Shown piece by piece: positions 1 through 64,000 of a stretch of 64,000 nucleotides of DNA. The stretch comes from Cristatella mucedo (lineage: Eukaryota; Bryozoa; Phylactolaemata; Cristatellidae): the NCBI GenBank assembly GCA_009760855.2, contig WPIO01000114.1:375001-439000 (forward strand), read 5' to 3'. Within the stretch, counting starts at the first letter, position 1; each line of letters begins with the position of its first letter. A model generated the notes under the pieces. The model did not search any database and was not told the DNA's origin. It saw only the letters and a program-made list of their open reading frames with translations. The translations under genes were made by a program, and so were the position numbers.

Positions 1-227
1 TGATCCACTGATAGATCTCAAGGCTGGCCATACATCCCCTCCAGGGAGCAAATTTATTTATCGTGAGCCCGGCACAGGCGAACCAACGCGTACACACCGG
101 TGTGTCTGCGACATAAGAGTAAAGTGACTACTCCACCACTAGTATGCAGCATGGGCTGCCGCAGCCATGCTTAAGTAAGCAGGAGTGAAGTGGTCACACT
201 CACGTCACGATGCATGATAATATTTAT
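1..227. other. CPSF2 intron sequence, nothing recognised
   Basis: No exon of CPSF2 or repeat family could be identified in these bases. They lie between the last visible CPSF2 exon and its missing 3' part. Confidence 0.4.
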
Positions 228-1333
228 AATAATAATAATATTGCACTTGATAAAGCGCCCTCAGAGAACTTAATCTCTTTCTAGGCGCTTTACATTTGCT
301 GCAAAGTGATACGCAATAGAATAGTCAGTAAAATCATGCTTGAAAAACAAACAAAATGAATAACATAGTTAGGGGTTACATGCACTGGGTCAGCATGCAA
401 ATGTGGTTAGTGGCAGCATGAACAGTGTCAGCACGCATAAGCACATCGAGGACGAATCACAAGGACCCACTAAATGCTGTCCTAAATAGGTATGTTTTTA
501 AGTTTCTTTTAAATGTGGTCAGGTCAGGGGATGTTCTGATGCAGGTCGGGAGGGAGTTCCAGGCTGTGGGAGCATACGAGCTAAATGCACGGTCTCCAAA
601 GGATTTAAGGTTTGTACGAGGTATTTCTAGACTGTTGGATTCCGAAAAGCGAGTGGTACGATGCTTTGCCTGATGGGGTAGTATATCTGAAAGATAGGCT
701 GGAGCCATAGAATGAAGAGATCTAAAAGTGAGCGACAAAACCTTGAAGTCAATCCGTTGCTTGACTGGTAACCAGTGCAGGTCGGCGAGAAGTGGAGTAA
801 TGTGGCAACTGCGCCGCTCACGACAGACAAGCCTAGCTGCGGAGTTTTGCACCAGCTGCAATCGCCTGATCGCACATGCTGGTAGGCCAGTAAGCAGTGA
901 GTTGCAGAAGTCGAGACGGGATGTCACGAATGCATGGACCAACTTGGACGTGGTATCTTCATCTAAACAAGCCCGAATTTTAGCAATGTTATGAAGCTGA
1001 AAATAGGCGGATTTGACTGTGGAGCTGATGTGGTCGTCTAACGAGAGGTCGCTTTGGAATATGACACCTAGATTTCGAGCTGATGCAACTGGAGATATGC
1101 TGGCAGAGCCAATTTTGAAAGTCAGCCTTTCCAATTTCTGAATAACACTAGGTTTGCCCATAACTAGTAAGTTAGTTTTATCATCGTTTAGTTTTAGAAA
1201 ATTTGCTGCCATCCATGATCGGATGTCATCAATGCATGCAGCAAGTGAGTTGAGAGAATTTGAGGTGCTCGAAGGCTGGGAGGGATCAAAGCAAAGGTAC
1301 AACTGAGTGTCATCCGCATAGAAGTGAAAGGAC
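228..1333 (-). mobile_element. LINE-X copy, 5'-truncated, open reading frame intact
   Basis: CR1/L2-like non-LTR retrotransposon on the minus strand, ending in a hairpin tail (241-300) and an (AAT)n repeat at 228-240. The coding part at 457-~1333 has no stop or frameshift and starts at the catalytic box FHFYADDTQLYLCF, running through to KTYLFRTAFSGSL and its stop. Upstream reverse transcriptase boxes and the endonuclease are missing. Its 3' end is almost identical to the copies at 9.6 kb and 15.5 kb, so it is a recent insertion. Confidence 0.9.
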
Positions 1334-1398
1334 AGTAGGGCCTCATGGCTGCTGACGACACTTGCCAGCAACCTTCAAGCTCCCATGCAGCAAGTCGA

Positions 1399-1529
1399 AC
1401 AGAGCCCCGAGCACCATTACACAGAACCTGAGCACCACTATACAGAGCCCTGAGTACCATTATAGAGAGCCATGAGTACCATTATAGAGAGCCTTGAGTA
1501 CCATTATACAGAGCCTTGAGCACCATTAC
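1399..1529 (+). repeat. Six-copy ~22-bp tandem repeat
   Basis: About six units of 21-22 bp, each close to ACAGAGCCYTGAGTACCATTA, with a few changes per unit. It begins ~65 bp beyond the 5' end of the LINE-X copy. It lies in non-coding sequence downstream of CPSF2 exon 10. Confidence 0.85.
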
Positions 1530-2546
1530 GATGACCAGGCTTGGTGAGCCTCGTGGAACTCAACCAACAACTCATTCGGAAGCACTTGCTGGCTGGTCAA
1601 CACTTTTAAAAATAATCTTTGAATGCACGGTGACCAGAGACCTGCAGGGGAGGGGATAAAGTAAAGGTCAGCTGATTCAAAAGCCTAATTCATAAAGCGA
1701 CAGGAGAGCCCCAGCAACTACCAATGAGCACGAACGCACTTCGCCAAGGCTTGCATTCTCCAGGACTCGTAGTACCCGGACGCCAAGGATTTGCACGCAG
1801 CCCACAACCCGAGGTCACAATATACAAGTCCCTGGGCTAGAAAGACAGGGGAGAGGGGAGGGGGAGTTGGAGGGAGGCTATGCTATATATGGTGCTGCTG
1901 CATAGGCAGACTTTTGACTATACGTAGGCATAGTGAAGGCAGTGGCAACAAGAAATTGCCGACCAAATTTAGAACCCCTTTCGAAGAATTGGCTTACAAT
2001 TTTCACAATGTGCACAGTGCAAGTGGCATTATAGCAGCTGCTTCTATAAGAAGAATTGCAGACATGACCTTGTGGTTAGCCGACACACACATCTCACATA
2101 CTTTACGCCTACATGAAGCTATTGAGGCGAGTCGATATAATCTGGAAGGCGCAAAAGCCGATGCCGAGTAGGCTCGAGGCCTTTTCGACTTTATCCACTG
2201 TTAAGAAACAGCCTACGGAGGAGGTGCAAACGAGCAAACCGCTGCACGACTGTGCCGAAACCCGGACATCGTGCTGAAATTGCCTCTGCCGCTACGCAGA
2301 CTCCGGAAATCGAACGTTTTCGTGCCAACGGTTTAGATCCACAGGCTCGAGCGGCAGCACTACCTAGTTGACTCCCTGGCTGATACCCTGATAGCAGCAT
2401 TGGAAGCAACGTTCGACGATCAGACGCCTCGAGTGCGCAAGCCCGCTCCAGCCAGCACTGGCTCTCGATGACGGCTACGGCGCAGAATATAAGCGACTGT
2501 GGGCGTGAGGGGGGCCGGGGGGGGGGGCCGTGAGGCCACCACTCAC
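1530..2546. other. Non-coding stretch with one unidentified open frame
   Basis: No known repeat or exon seen. A plus-strand frame ending at a stop at 2171 contains FEELAYNFHNVHSASGIIAA and RIADMTLWLADTHISHTLRL, less repetitive than the usual chance ORF here, but I recognise no family and see no splice support. The rest shows nothing. Confidence 0.35.
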
Positions 2547-25691
<23,145 letters not shown>

Positions 25692-26439
25692 GACGCTGCA
25701 CCTCAGCTGCAAATGGACATCTGAAAATACATCAGGCACAAATAACGACTGCTGGGATAATTCGGTGGCCAGCATCGAGTGTTGTTTTCACGCGTCGAGC
25801 CATCCGGCATTGGGGAGGTGAGCTCGGAGTAAGAAATCAAAGATCTAGTCGATAATGCAACGAAATCATTTTCACATCACACAGCTGGCGGCAGTCGAGA
25901 CTGATAAAGCGGGCGCCGGCGAGAGGGCGCTCGGAAGCATAATATTTCTCGGTCGTTGCAACCACTGCTCAAGATCAGGCCAATGCCAACGCTAGATGAA
26001 TAGCAAGACGGAGGTCTAACTTGCACTACCTAGCGTGAAAGGTAAGCTACCCGACTCCACAGCAGTCACAAGTGGCTCAGCTGCCACCGCAACTGGTTCT
26101 CGAGCAGCGTCGCCGGCTCCAAATTAATTTCTTTGGTAAATGGACTCGCTGTAATTGTATGCAATACCATCCGGTAGAGGACTGATGGGATTGGATGATT
26201 GCATTTTAGGGGATAAGAGGGTTGCTGGCGGAGGTAGTGAAAACTCAATCGGCTAGAAACCGGTTATTGGATAATCTAGGGTTGTGTAGCATCAAAAATG
26301 AAGCCATCCACTAATCGGATTTGTTGCCTCAGCAGTAAAGCTGGGTTGTGTTCTGGGCTTTCTGTACCTCAATTCCATGCAATACTTCAATCCGTAGATT
26401 CAATTAGGTCACTAGTGACCTTGTCCTGACGTTCATATC
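25692..26439. other. 5' flank of CPSF2
   Basis: Upstream of the CPSF2 start codon; expected to hold its 5' untranslated region and promoter. No TATA box or other clear motif was picked out. Confidence 0.45.
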
Positions 26440-26778
26440 CCAATCAAAGAAGCCAAATAGTCCACTGGACCCTATTACCTCCGCCCGGCATCTACGATGC
26501 ATGGATCTGCTGCTACCATGCATTACTATAAATGTCATTAGCCACAGGTCATGTCCCAGCATCTTTCAAAAAAGCTAAAGTCATCCCACTACTCATAAAA
26601 GCAACACTAGTCCAAGAGGACTTTAGAAACTTCCGTCCAGTGTATCGTTTCTATCATAGACAATGGAACGAGTCGTGACAGACCAGCTGAGCTCATATAT
26701 TGAAACTTCAAAGCTTGCAAGTAAGTTCCAGTCTGGTTTTAGAGGTTTAACCACTCCACAGAGTCAGCATTGCTTCTA
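26440..26778 (+). mobile_element. LINE-X copy interrupted by LINE-Y, segment 1
   Basis: Plus strand, degenerate, covering the region before and into the reverse transcriptase (MDLLLPCI-like, then GTGACAGACCAGCTGAGCTC and KFQSGFRG). Stops at CAGCATTGCTTC, and the next bases of LINE-X appear at 27424. Confidence 0.82.
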
Positions 26779-27423
26779 TGTAATGTAATGTAATATATCT
26801 CCGTCTGTAAATACACAAAGTCATAAAGACCAGGTGGGTGTTACGCAGGAGAGTTTTGTATAGTGCACTCACAGCCTAAGCGGCTTTCGGTATGCATTCG
26901 GTAGCCAAGAGACTTTGTCTCATGCAACAAAGAGAAAGTGGGAAGCATAGCAGAGTCAGGAGAGCAGTTGAGGTAGTGATTAGCATGGAAGTAGCAGCTC
27001 AGGACCGCTGAAAAGGATGAGCCATAGTCGGCAGCAGGAGAGTAGTCATCGTTGCGTAAGAATTGTGGAAGCGAGTTCGACAGCCTAGGACCTGCAGAGC
27101 TAAAGCTTCTGTCGCCAATGGTCTTTAAGCGGAGGAATGGAACAGCTAATTTATTGTCCACACAGGACCTGCGGGGCGCGAGTAGGTTGAAACTGATGCA
27201 GCAGTTCAGCTAGGTACAAAGGAGCCAAGCCGTGGCAGGCCTTGTGGGTCAGCATAAGAACTTTGCTCTGTATCCGTTGCTCAACCGGCATCCACCCTAG
27301 CTCTTTTAGCAAAGGAGACGCGTGCTCAAACCTCTGGGACTTGAAGGCTAGCCTTGCAGCCATATTCATAGTCAGCTGCAGTGGCCTAATAGCTTTCTTT
27401 GGTAGCCCAGCCACAAGGGAATT
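26779..27423 (-). mobile_element. LINE-Y copy inserted in LINE-X
   Basis: Minus strand. Its 3' tail of about three TGTAA units and the border ATATCTCCGTCTGTAAATAC lie at the left. The frame (27414 down) reads MAGLPKKAIRPLQLTMNMAA, ELGWMPVEQRIQSKVLMLTH and ACHGLAPLYLAELLHQFQPT, then LRLKTIGDRSFSSAGPRL: the C-terminal region after the reverse transcriptase. 5'-truncated. Confidence 0.85.
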
Positions 27424-28885
27424 ACAATAACGACCTACTTAGGAATGCGAAGTTAGGTAGATTCAATCTACTTGCTTTGCTCGATCTTTCGGCAGCGTTC
27501 GATGCTATCGATCACCAAGTCTTTCTTGAGCACCTCCCATCTCGCCTAGGAATGACTGCCACTGCATTGCAATAGTTCATGTACCATCTCAGTGGGAGAC
27601 TAAAGAGTATTGCTGTGAATGAACACAGATCATCTGAGGAACCTCTGAAATATGGATTAACTCCGGGTCTGTCCTTAGTACCGGTCTTTTCACGGTTTAT
27701 ACTCTCCCTCTAGCTGATGTGATTGCTAGGCCCAATCTAGGCTTCCACTTCTATGCAGATGACACTCAGTTGTACCTTTGCTTTGATCGCTCTCAGCCCT
27801 TCAGCACGTTGAATTCTCTAAACTCCCTTGATGCATGTATTGATGACATCTGCACATGGATAGAAGCAAGTTTTTGGAAATTGAATGATAATAAAACTAA
27901 CAAACAAGTTATGGGCAAACAAATTATATTTCAGAAATTGAAAAAACTAAAGCTTAAAATCGACTCTGCCAGCATAATGCCTATTAAATCTACATGAAAT
28001 CTATATGTTATGTTCCAAAATGACCTTCATTTGAAGACCACATCAGGTGCAATTCAAGTCTGTCTACTTTCAGCTACATAATGTTGCTACAATTTGGGCT
28101 TACTTAGACAGAGATACCACATCTAAATTAATCCATGTGTTTGTGACATCCCGCCTTGACTTCTGTAATTTGCTGCTTGCTGGCCTACCGGCCTGTGCAC
28201 TCAGCCTTTTACAGCTGGTGCAAAGCTCGGCAGCTACGCTTGTCTGTCGTGAGCATCGTAGTTGCCATATCATGCCACTCCTCGTCGACCTGCACTGGCC
28301 CCCCAGTCAAGCAATGCATGGACTTCAAGGATTTGTCACTCACTTACAGGTCCCTTCATTCTTTAGCTCTAGCCTACCTATCAGATCTACTCCCCCAACA
28401 AACTAAGCATCGTACCGCCTGGTTTTCGGAATCTAGCTGTTTGCATATACCTCGTACAAACCTTAAATCCTTTGGATGCAGTGCCTTTTGTTCATATGTT
28501 CTCAAAGCCTGGAACTCACTCCCAACTAAATGTGATCAAGTCAGGATATCTCCTGACTTGATCACATTTAAAAAGAAACCTAAAAATCATCTATTTGTCA
28601 CAGCATTGAGTGGGTCCCTAAGATTCGTTCCTAATGTGCCTATGCGTGCTGACAATGTGCATGCTGCCACTGACAATACTTGCATGTTGTCCCTGTGCAT
28701 GTCATCCCTAGCCATGCTATCCTTGTCGTTTATTGAGCAAGCTACCCACTAACCATTCGATCGTGCTTCCTTTGCAGCAAATATAAAGTTCCTAGAGAGA
28801 GATGGAGTTCTCCGAGGGTGCTACATCAAATGCATTATTATTAATAATATTATTAATACTATTATTGTTATTATTATTAATATTA
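27424..28885 (+). mobile_element. LINE-X copy interrupted by LINE-Y, segment 2
   Basis: Resumes with ACGACCTACTTAGGAATGCG. It keeps LGFHFYADDTQLYLCFDRSQ and the C-terminal RTNLKSFG, but has stops and frameshifts. A duplicated stretch codes TKCDQVRISPDLITF near 28530. Hairpin at 28785-28835 and long ATT/AAT repeats to 28885. Confidence 0.87.
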
Positions 28886-29377
28886 TTAAAGGCTTTGAGG
28901 CGTACGAGAGTTATTGTGCTTACTGGTCGGTGCTGAACTCCTTTAATAGTCCGTTGCTATTGAATAGACAGCTCTACTGTATTTACCGTGCAACCCTCAC
29001 TAGTTCGGGTAAAAGCACAACGCATGCTATGTGAGCACTGAGACTCGAAACTTGCAGTACACTAGCTTTAATGACAAAGATCTTCAGATCTTGCAGGCAG
29101 CTCTATCAGCAACACCGAACGACTCGCCGAGAGGTTGACCGTTATCCCAAGAGAGCAACTTCGGTCAGGCCGATGCCTTATTTAGTTGCCAGTTCGTAAG
29201 AGTAAAATAATATCGTATATGCATACTAGCTAATCGTGCTGCCATAAGCATCGGCTTATCGTGGATATTTTATAAGTGGCTCCCGATTCAATTTTAGCGG
29301 CCGAGCTCACATATAGCTCCTAGTCGTGGGTAATTTCGAAGCTGTAGATTAGTTAGGCATAAGCTATATTATGTTAA
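28886..29377. other. Intergenic, nothing recognised
   Basis: No element or gene identified. Confidence 0.4.
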
Positions 29378-30130
29378 ATAATAATTATAATGTTAGCAAT
29401 AATAATGCATTTGATGTAGCGCCCTCAGAGAACTCAATCTCTTTCTGGGCACTTTATATTTGCTGCAAAGGAAGCACGATCGAATGGTTAGTGGGTAGCT
29501 TGCTCAATAAACGACAAGGATAGCATGGCTAGGGAGGACATGCACAGGGACAACATGCAAGTATTGTCAGTGGCAGCATGCACATTGTAAGCACGCATAG
29601 GCACATTAGGAACGAATCTCAGGGACCCACTCAATGCTGTGACAAATAGATGAGTTTTAGGTTTCTTTTTAAACGTGGTCAACTCCGGGATCAACTCCGG
29701 AAGTCGTGACGAAAGTCGAAAGTGAGTTCCAGGTTTTGGGAGCGTACGAACTAAAGGCACGGTCTCTAAAGGATTTGAGGTTTGGACGAAATATTGGTAA
29801 ATGATTAGATTCCGGAGAGTGGGTGGTTCAATACTTAGTCTGGTGGGGAAGCAGGTCTGATTGGTAGGGTTGGAACTAAATAATGAAGGGACCTAAAAGT
29901 GATAGACAGAACCTTGAAGTCAATGCACTGCTTGACCGGGTGTCAGGGCAGATCAGCGAGAAGTGATGGGAAGTGACACCTGGGACGCTCATGACTGACG
30001 AGCCTAGCAACAGAGTTTTGCACCGGCTGTAAGCGCCTGATTGCACATGCCTGTAGACCAGCAAGGAGTGAGTTACGGAAGTCGACACGAGATATCACAA
30101 ATGCATGGAATACTTTCGATGTGGTATCTA
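29378..30130 (-). mobile_element. LINE-X copy, degenerate, minus strand
   Basis: Left AAT/hairpin tail (29398-29470), 3' untranslated region and the coding 3' part with frameshifts (HSLLVYRHVQSGAYSRCKTL in one frame). It ends at GTGGTATCTATTG, where a plus-strand LINE-X tail begins. Confidence 0.8.
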
Positions 30131-30136
30131 TTGTTA

Positions 30137-30265
30137 TTCGTGGCTTGTTGTCATTGAGCATGCTACTATTAACCATTCGACTTCGCATCCTTTGCATCAT
30201 ACGTAAAGTGCCTAGAAAGACATTAAGTTCTCCGAGGGCGCCAATCAAATGTATTATTATTGTTA
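30137..30265 (+). mobile_element. LINE-X 3' tail, plus strand, back to back with the previous copy
   Basis: TTGTCATTGAGCATGCTACT, then the hairpin (GTAAAGTGCCTAGAAAGACA) and ATT tail. The 3' ends of this and the preceding element face outward, with their 5' breakpoints adjacent. Confidence 0.75.
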
Positions 30266-30641
30266 CAATTAATTCATCGCCCATCGGCTGGGACTGGCGC
30301 AGTAACTAGCGCTGCGTTTTCGGCATAGTTCTTTCTGCACGGGATGTCGAAGCCGCTATGCTTGGAACAATTTACCCGTGACTGATTTATTGCCTTGCTA
30401 TAAGCCAATGGTCCGGCGTCACTCATGGGTCATTTTCATGCGGCTGCGGCCAGTTTATGACCAAGCCGTGTTTACAACCCAGCGAAGTTTATGGCGCTGC
30501 CGCTGGATTATGAACCATGCCGGTTTATGGTAAAACGGTATACGAGGGCGAGTCGCAGCCTATAGAGGGAGGCCAGTTCGAACGCCGGCGGAGGGCTGGG
30601 CAGCTGTCTTCGGGAGCGCCATAGGCTCTCGCCAGAATATA

Positions 30642-30643
<2 letters not shown>
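30266..30643. other. Intergenic, nothing recognised
   Basis: No element or gene identified. Confidence 0.4.

Positions 30644-30731
<88 letters not shown>
30644..30731. repeat. (TA)n microsatellite
   Basis: About 85 bp of nearly perfect TA. Confidence 0.98.
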
Positions 30732-30732
<1 letters not shown>

Positions 30733-32192
30733 TTGCGCGCTTTGGTGTTTTGCCTGTCGTAGCGTACGTGCAGTTGGGAGAGCATTGAACCACATTATCT
30801 ATGGTGGCAAACCCACTAAACGCTTATAGCCTGGTGCCTTTGTCAGCATTCAGACAGCTTTGACAAGCTCGTCCTACGGTAAAAATCGAAATGCTAATCA
30901 CAGGGATGCCTTCAGGGTTTTGTTCAAGAGTACTTGAGGGCAACTCGAGTCGCTCTCCGGTCGGGTCGAGAACGCTGAAATGCCTGTCTTCAGGCCAGCG
31001 ACATACCGCGCTGGTTTGAGATTTATAGTATTACGGTATTCTGTCGGACTTAAGCAACGCCTAGTTCCAAGACTTCGTTCGTACGAAAGCGCAGTCGCTA
31101 GATATGTAGCCGTGTTCACGGGTTCTAACCTATTCTCAATAGGGCCCCCTACTATCTATGTCCGTTCTCGGTTGTTACGCGGAGCCCTCCGGCAACAGCG
31201 GATCGCGGGTGATCGACCGGGTACACTACACTTTATACAATACACACGCATGCGCTATAAAAGGGGGGAACTAAACAAGTCTACAGGGAAAGGTCCTATA
31301 CTAGGTAAACTACAGGGGCGCGGGATGACGCCGAAAGCGCGAACAAACGTGTTAGTGCTCAGTCGGCTTCCACAGTCACACCGTCGTAGGACTCCGTCTC
31401 ACCAGTAGAAGCGTACGCCGTCCAAGACCCGGCTAGCTGAGTACTCTGGGATAGACGGAGCGGACGTCCACAACCGTCGAGAGCTTCCGCCGAAAGTCGC
31501 TAACACACTGGGGGGGGGAGTCACGGACAGGATACACAGGGAGCGCGGAATATACATATCACAACAACGAGCGTGCTAAGCAGCTCCGCTCGGGCCTTGG
31601 GCACTCGTTGCCTTGCGTGCGTGGCAGCATCGCCGGAGCACGTCTGCACGAATCCAGGTGCATAACTCAGCGATATCGGGAGCCTCCAACGCAACGACTT
31701 ACTCGGCCAACCTCTCCGATCCAAGAGCCCCGGTGACCTCCAGTCACCGCACATCCGGCCATGCCGTCGGTCCGACCCCGGCCTAGCCGGTGACCCTTAC
31801 CCACATTACAGCTGTTCGGTCCCAGCCTACCGAACCTAGCCTGGGTACAGATCTGCCTCCACGAGCATCAGGTCTGGGGCTCAGCAGGGTTGACAGGCCA
31901 GCCAACATCTATCAGCAGCTTCCGCGGGTATCGGACCAATTCTAAAGGCCGAATCGTCGCCGCTCGTCACTGAGCTTCCTGGCTTGCTCTTAAGCGCTTC
32001 ATCTCTAACCGCACTGACGCTCCTCTCTGGCTCACTGCTCCAGGTCAAAGGAGTTCTAGCCCGCCTCCGAACAGCTCTTGTTCGCGCTAAAATTCAGCCA
32101 AGGCCAGCAGGGCGCTACAAATATGCATGGAGTACGTGTACTTGGTGCTTTACTTTGTCAAGTAAATCAAAGACTTCGCATAGGGTGAGCCT
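30732..32192. other. GC-richer intergenic block without recognised element
   Basis: Composition differs from the AT-rich neighbours and many CG dinucleotides are present. Apart from a TATA-like motif at 31256 and a G run at 31510-31518, no feature is recognised. It could be an unrecognised transposon such as an LTR, or a regulatory region. Confidence 0.4.
31256..31263 (+). promoter_or_regulatory. TATA-box-like motif
   Basis: TATAAAAG followed by a G run, within the GC-richer block between the two genes. Its direction would suit transcription toward ANKMY1, but that start codon is 2.8 kb away. No initiator or transcript evidence; it may belong to an unrecognised repeat. Confidence 0.25.
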
Positions 32193-32449
<257 letters not shown>

Positions 32450-33989
32450 AAAGATTTTTCGCACGCCAGGGCGGGCGCCAATTTGTAACTATTAGCGTCA
32501 CGTGACCGTTGCTAAGGCTTGAGTAGGTAACTTCCGGGCGCCCAGTGACCGGCCTTGTGCGCCTATGGGACTCAACCGCGGTCGTGGATCCTAAAGGCAA
32601 TAAGTGAAACTAGAGCTCGTGGATTTAAAAAAAAATCATGTGGCGTTAAGCGAGGAGTTTCGCAGTCTAGTGATGCTGTAAACGGTCTGAATAAGTGGTT
32701 ACGACGCCGGAGACCGTGTAAGTACATGCATCTGATCTCGTAGTGGGAGCTCTCAAGTCCCTAGAAACAGTGCAACATTATTGCACATAGTTGCTGAATC
32801 AACGAGCTGAACTTATTCTCATTGAAATTGCATAGGCGATTTTACTCCCGGTGCTCGGTGGCTGAAAGCAGAGTGAATGTGTCAATCGGCAGCTGATGGT
32901 GCCCTGGACGTGGACCCCTGTTCGCTTCGTGCGGCAAGTTGTAAGCGCCTAACTCCTACCGCTAGACTTTTGGAGATTTTTTGCTAAGAAGTAACGACGC
33001 ATCGCGATTATCTTAGGCAGAATTTCTGGGGTGCTTATTGTGTCGTGGGCACTTTGGTCCACGCTCTTTGCCACAAGTGCTCGCCGGTTGGCTGGGTTCT
33101 AACTAAAATTTGAAACTTCCATTATGCTGCCCAGATTGTTTATCTGGAAATCGCACTGCAATTTCACACTCTATGAGGTACTACCAGCATAAAAGAGTTA
33201 GTTGGACAGACTCAAGACAAAGACCCTAAAAACAGAGGAGCATTCTGCTTGGAAGCGAACTTCTGATGCGGATAATTCCCGATTTATGATGAAGGATTCT
33301 TGCTGCCGTATAACTTCCCGACCCAAATAAACGCACTCAGATCACACGATTAGTCTATTTGGCCAATGATTTCGTTGCACGTTGAACTCTTAGCCATCCA
33401 CAGTTGTACACAATCCGAATGGAGGAAATGCGGCACACGAGACTCAGGCCATATTGGCAGGGGCTGGCTTATTTTGTTTTCTGCGCCTTCTATGCATTAG
33501 CATGAATTATCATCTACAGTCAGAGCTAGATGCCGCCTATATGATATACTGGAGCGTGGGAGAGTACTTATGTGGTCAGGGACTTTTGAGGGTAGCAATA
33601 ACTCATTGTTAGAACCCAATAAAAATTTTTATTTTTGAGGCGCTGTGTTGAAAGATAAACCATACTGTAGCTATCAAACAGGCAAGCGAAACTGGAGCAA
33701 AGATAAAGTGTGAATATTCAACATCCAAGTGGCCAGCGTCGCGTTTTTGTCCGTCTGACTGTGCTCCATGATCAAATCACCAAGAAAATGCTGCACACCT
33801 GCTTTGATGTCATAGTGCTAGCCTTGAACCCAGGGGCTCTGCTTTAATCCCCTGTAAGCATCCTTAGAGCTTGCTAATGTGCAACTATTTGAGCCACACC
33901 CAGTCTTGTATTTTTTAGTTTCTTTCTCGTTGCTATTTTGTTATAGCGGCCTTGGCTGATTGGTAGCAATGTTATTGTTGGCTCTGCAG
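32450..33989. other. 5' flank of ANKMY1-like gene
   Basis: Presumed to contain the ANKMY1 promoter and any 5' non-coding exon. No clear core promoter motif, exon or repeat recognised. Confidence 0.4.
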
Positions 33990-34016
33990 GTCAGTGGTCT
34001 CGCAGGTTGGTTGGCG

Positions 34017-63659
<29,643 letters not shown>

Positions 63660-64000
63660 GTAAGGGCTCGGCCGTTTGAGCTGCCGCCGACGGGGTAGGT
63701 TGCTTCGCGCGGCGGCGTGTGCCTGAGCGCAGGGCCGAGGCTTTACTGTCGCAGCGGCTGCTCGCAATCGATCGATGGTTCGACCTTGAGCTGAGCTGGC
63801 ACGCTCGCTTGTAGCGGAGGGGACAAGCCCCACTAGAGTGCCCAATACAGCTGCACTGCTTTCTTCGTTGTCAGTGGTAGATTTTTTCCTGTCATCCACA
63901 CTAGACCGGTTAGCTTCTGTCCGGCATTGCACTGCGGTTCTCTTGCACTCGCGCCGAGTTGATGCCCAGACTGATGGCTGCTGGCACGTCGCGTGTAGAG
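63660..64000. other. ANKMY1 intron after exon M
   Basis: GC-rich, no MYND-type Cys/His exon and no repeat seen. Confidence 0.4.

Overview
The window is nuclear DNA from a metazoan, most likely an invertebrate. It has short exons with GT-AG introns, and between them dense LINE, SINE and DNA-transposon copies and long microsatellites. I cannot name the species. Two conserved animal genes lie head to head, and both run off the window. Exon borders were chosen by splice sites, by codon phase carried across every junction, and by remembered family sequence.

Left gene, minus strand, 25691 down to 2547: ten coding exons give the first ~413 residues of CPSF2 (CPSF100), the pseudo-nuclease subunit of the pre-mRNA cleavage and polyadenylation machinery. 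The 3' part lies left of base 1. Right gene, plus strand, ~34017 to at least 63659: fourteen coding exons give ~1117 residues of an ANKMY1-type protein (MORN repeats, then ankyrin repeats). Its usual C-terminal MYND zinc finger would lie right of base 64000. The ~8.3 kb between the two start codons holds the presumed promoters and several mobile elements.

The rest is mostly mobile DNA. LINE-X is a CR1/L2-like non-LTR retrotransposon with a hairpin plus (ATT)n tail, and about thirty full or partial copies are present. LINE-Y is a second non-LTR family with a different tail. SINE-A has a tRNA-like head and a LINE-X-type hairpin tail; SINE-B has a tRNA-like head and its own tail. There is also a pogo/Tigger-like deletion derivative, a Tc1-like transposase scrap, and a 187-bp hAT MITE matching the SPIN family, which is known for horizontal transfer. 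Several copies are nested, which gives relative ages: LINE-X in LINE-X at 9.6 kb, LINE-Y in LINE-X at 26.8 kb, SINE-B in LINE-X at 11.7 kb, SINE-A in LINE-X at 62.8 kb.

Microsatellites are prominent: (GA)n at seven sites, all purine-rich on the plus strand; (TA)n at two; and a 630-bp CCCACA/CA array. I found no rRNA, true tRNA gene, CRISPR array, bacterial operon or viral genome. The most notable items are the SPIN-like element, the SINE-A/LINE-X tail pairing, and a ~540-bp insert at 8.25 kb with an unrecognised body and a LINE-X tail.
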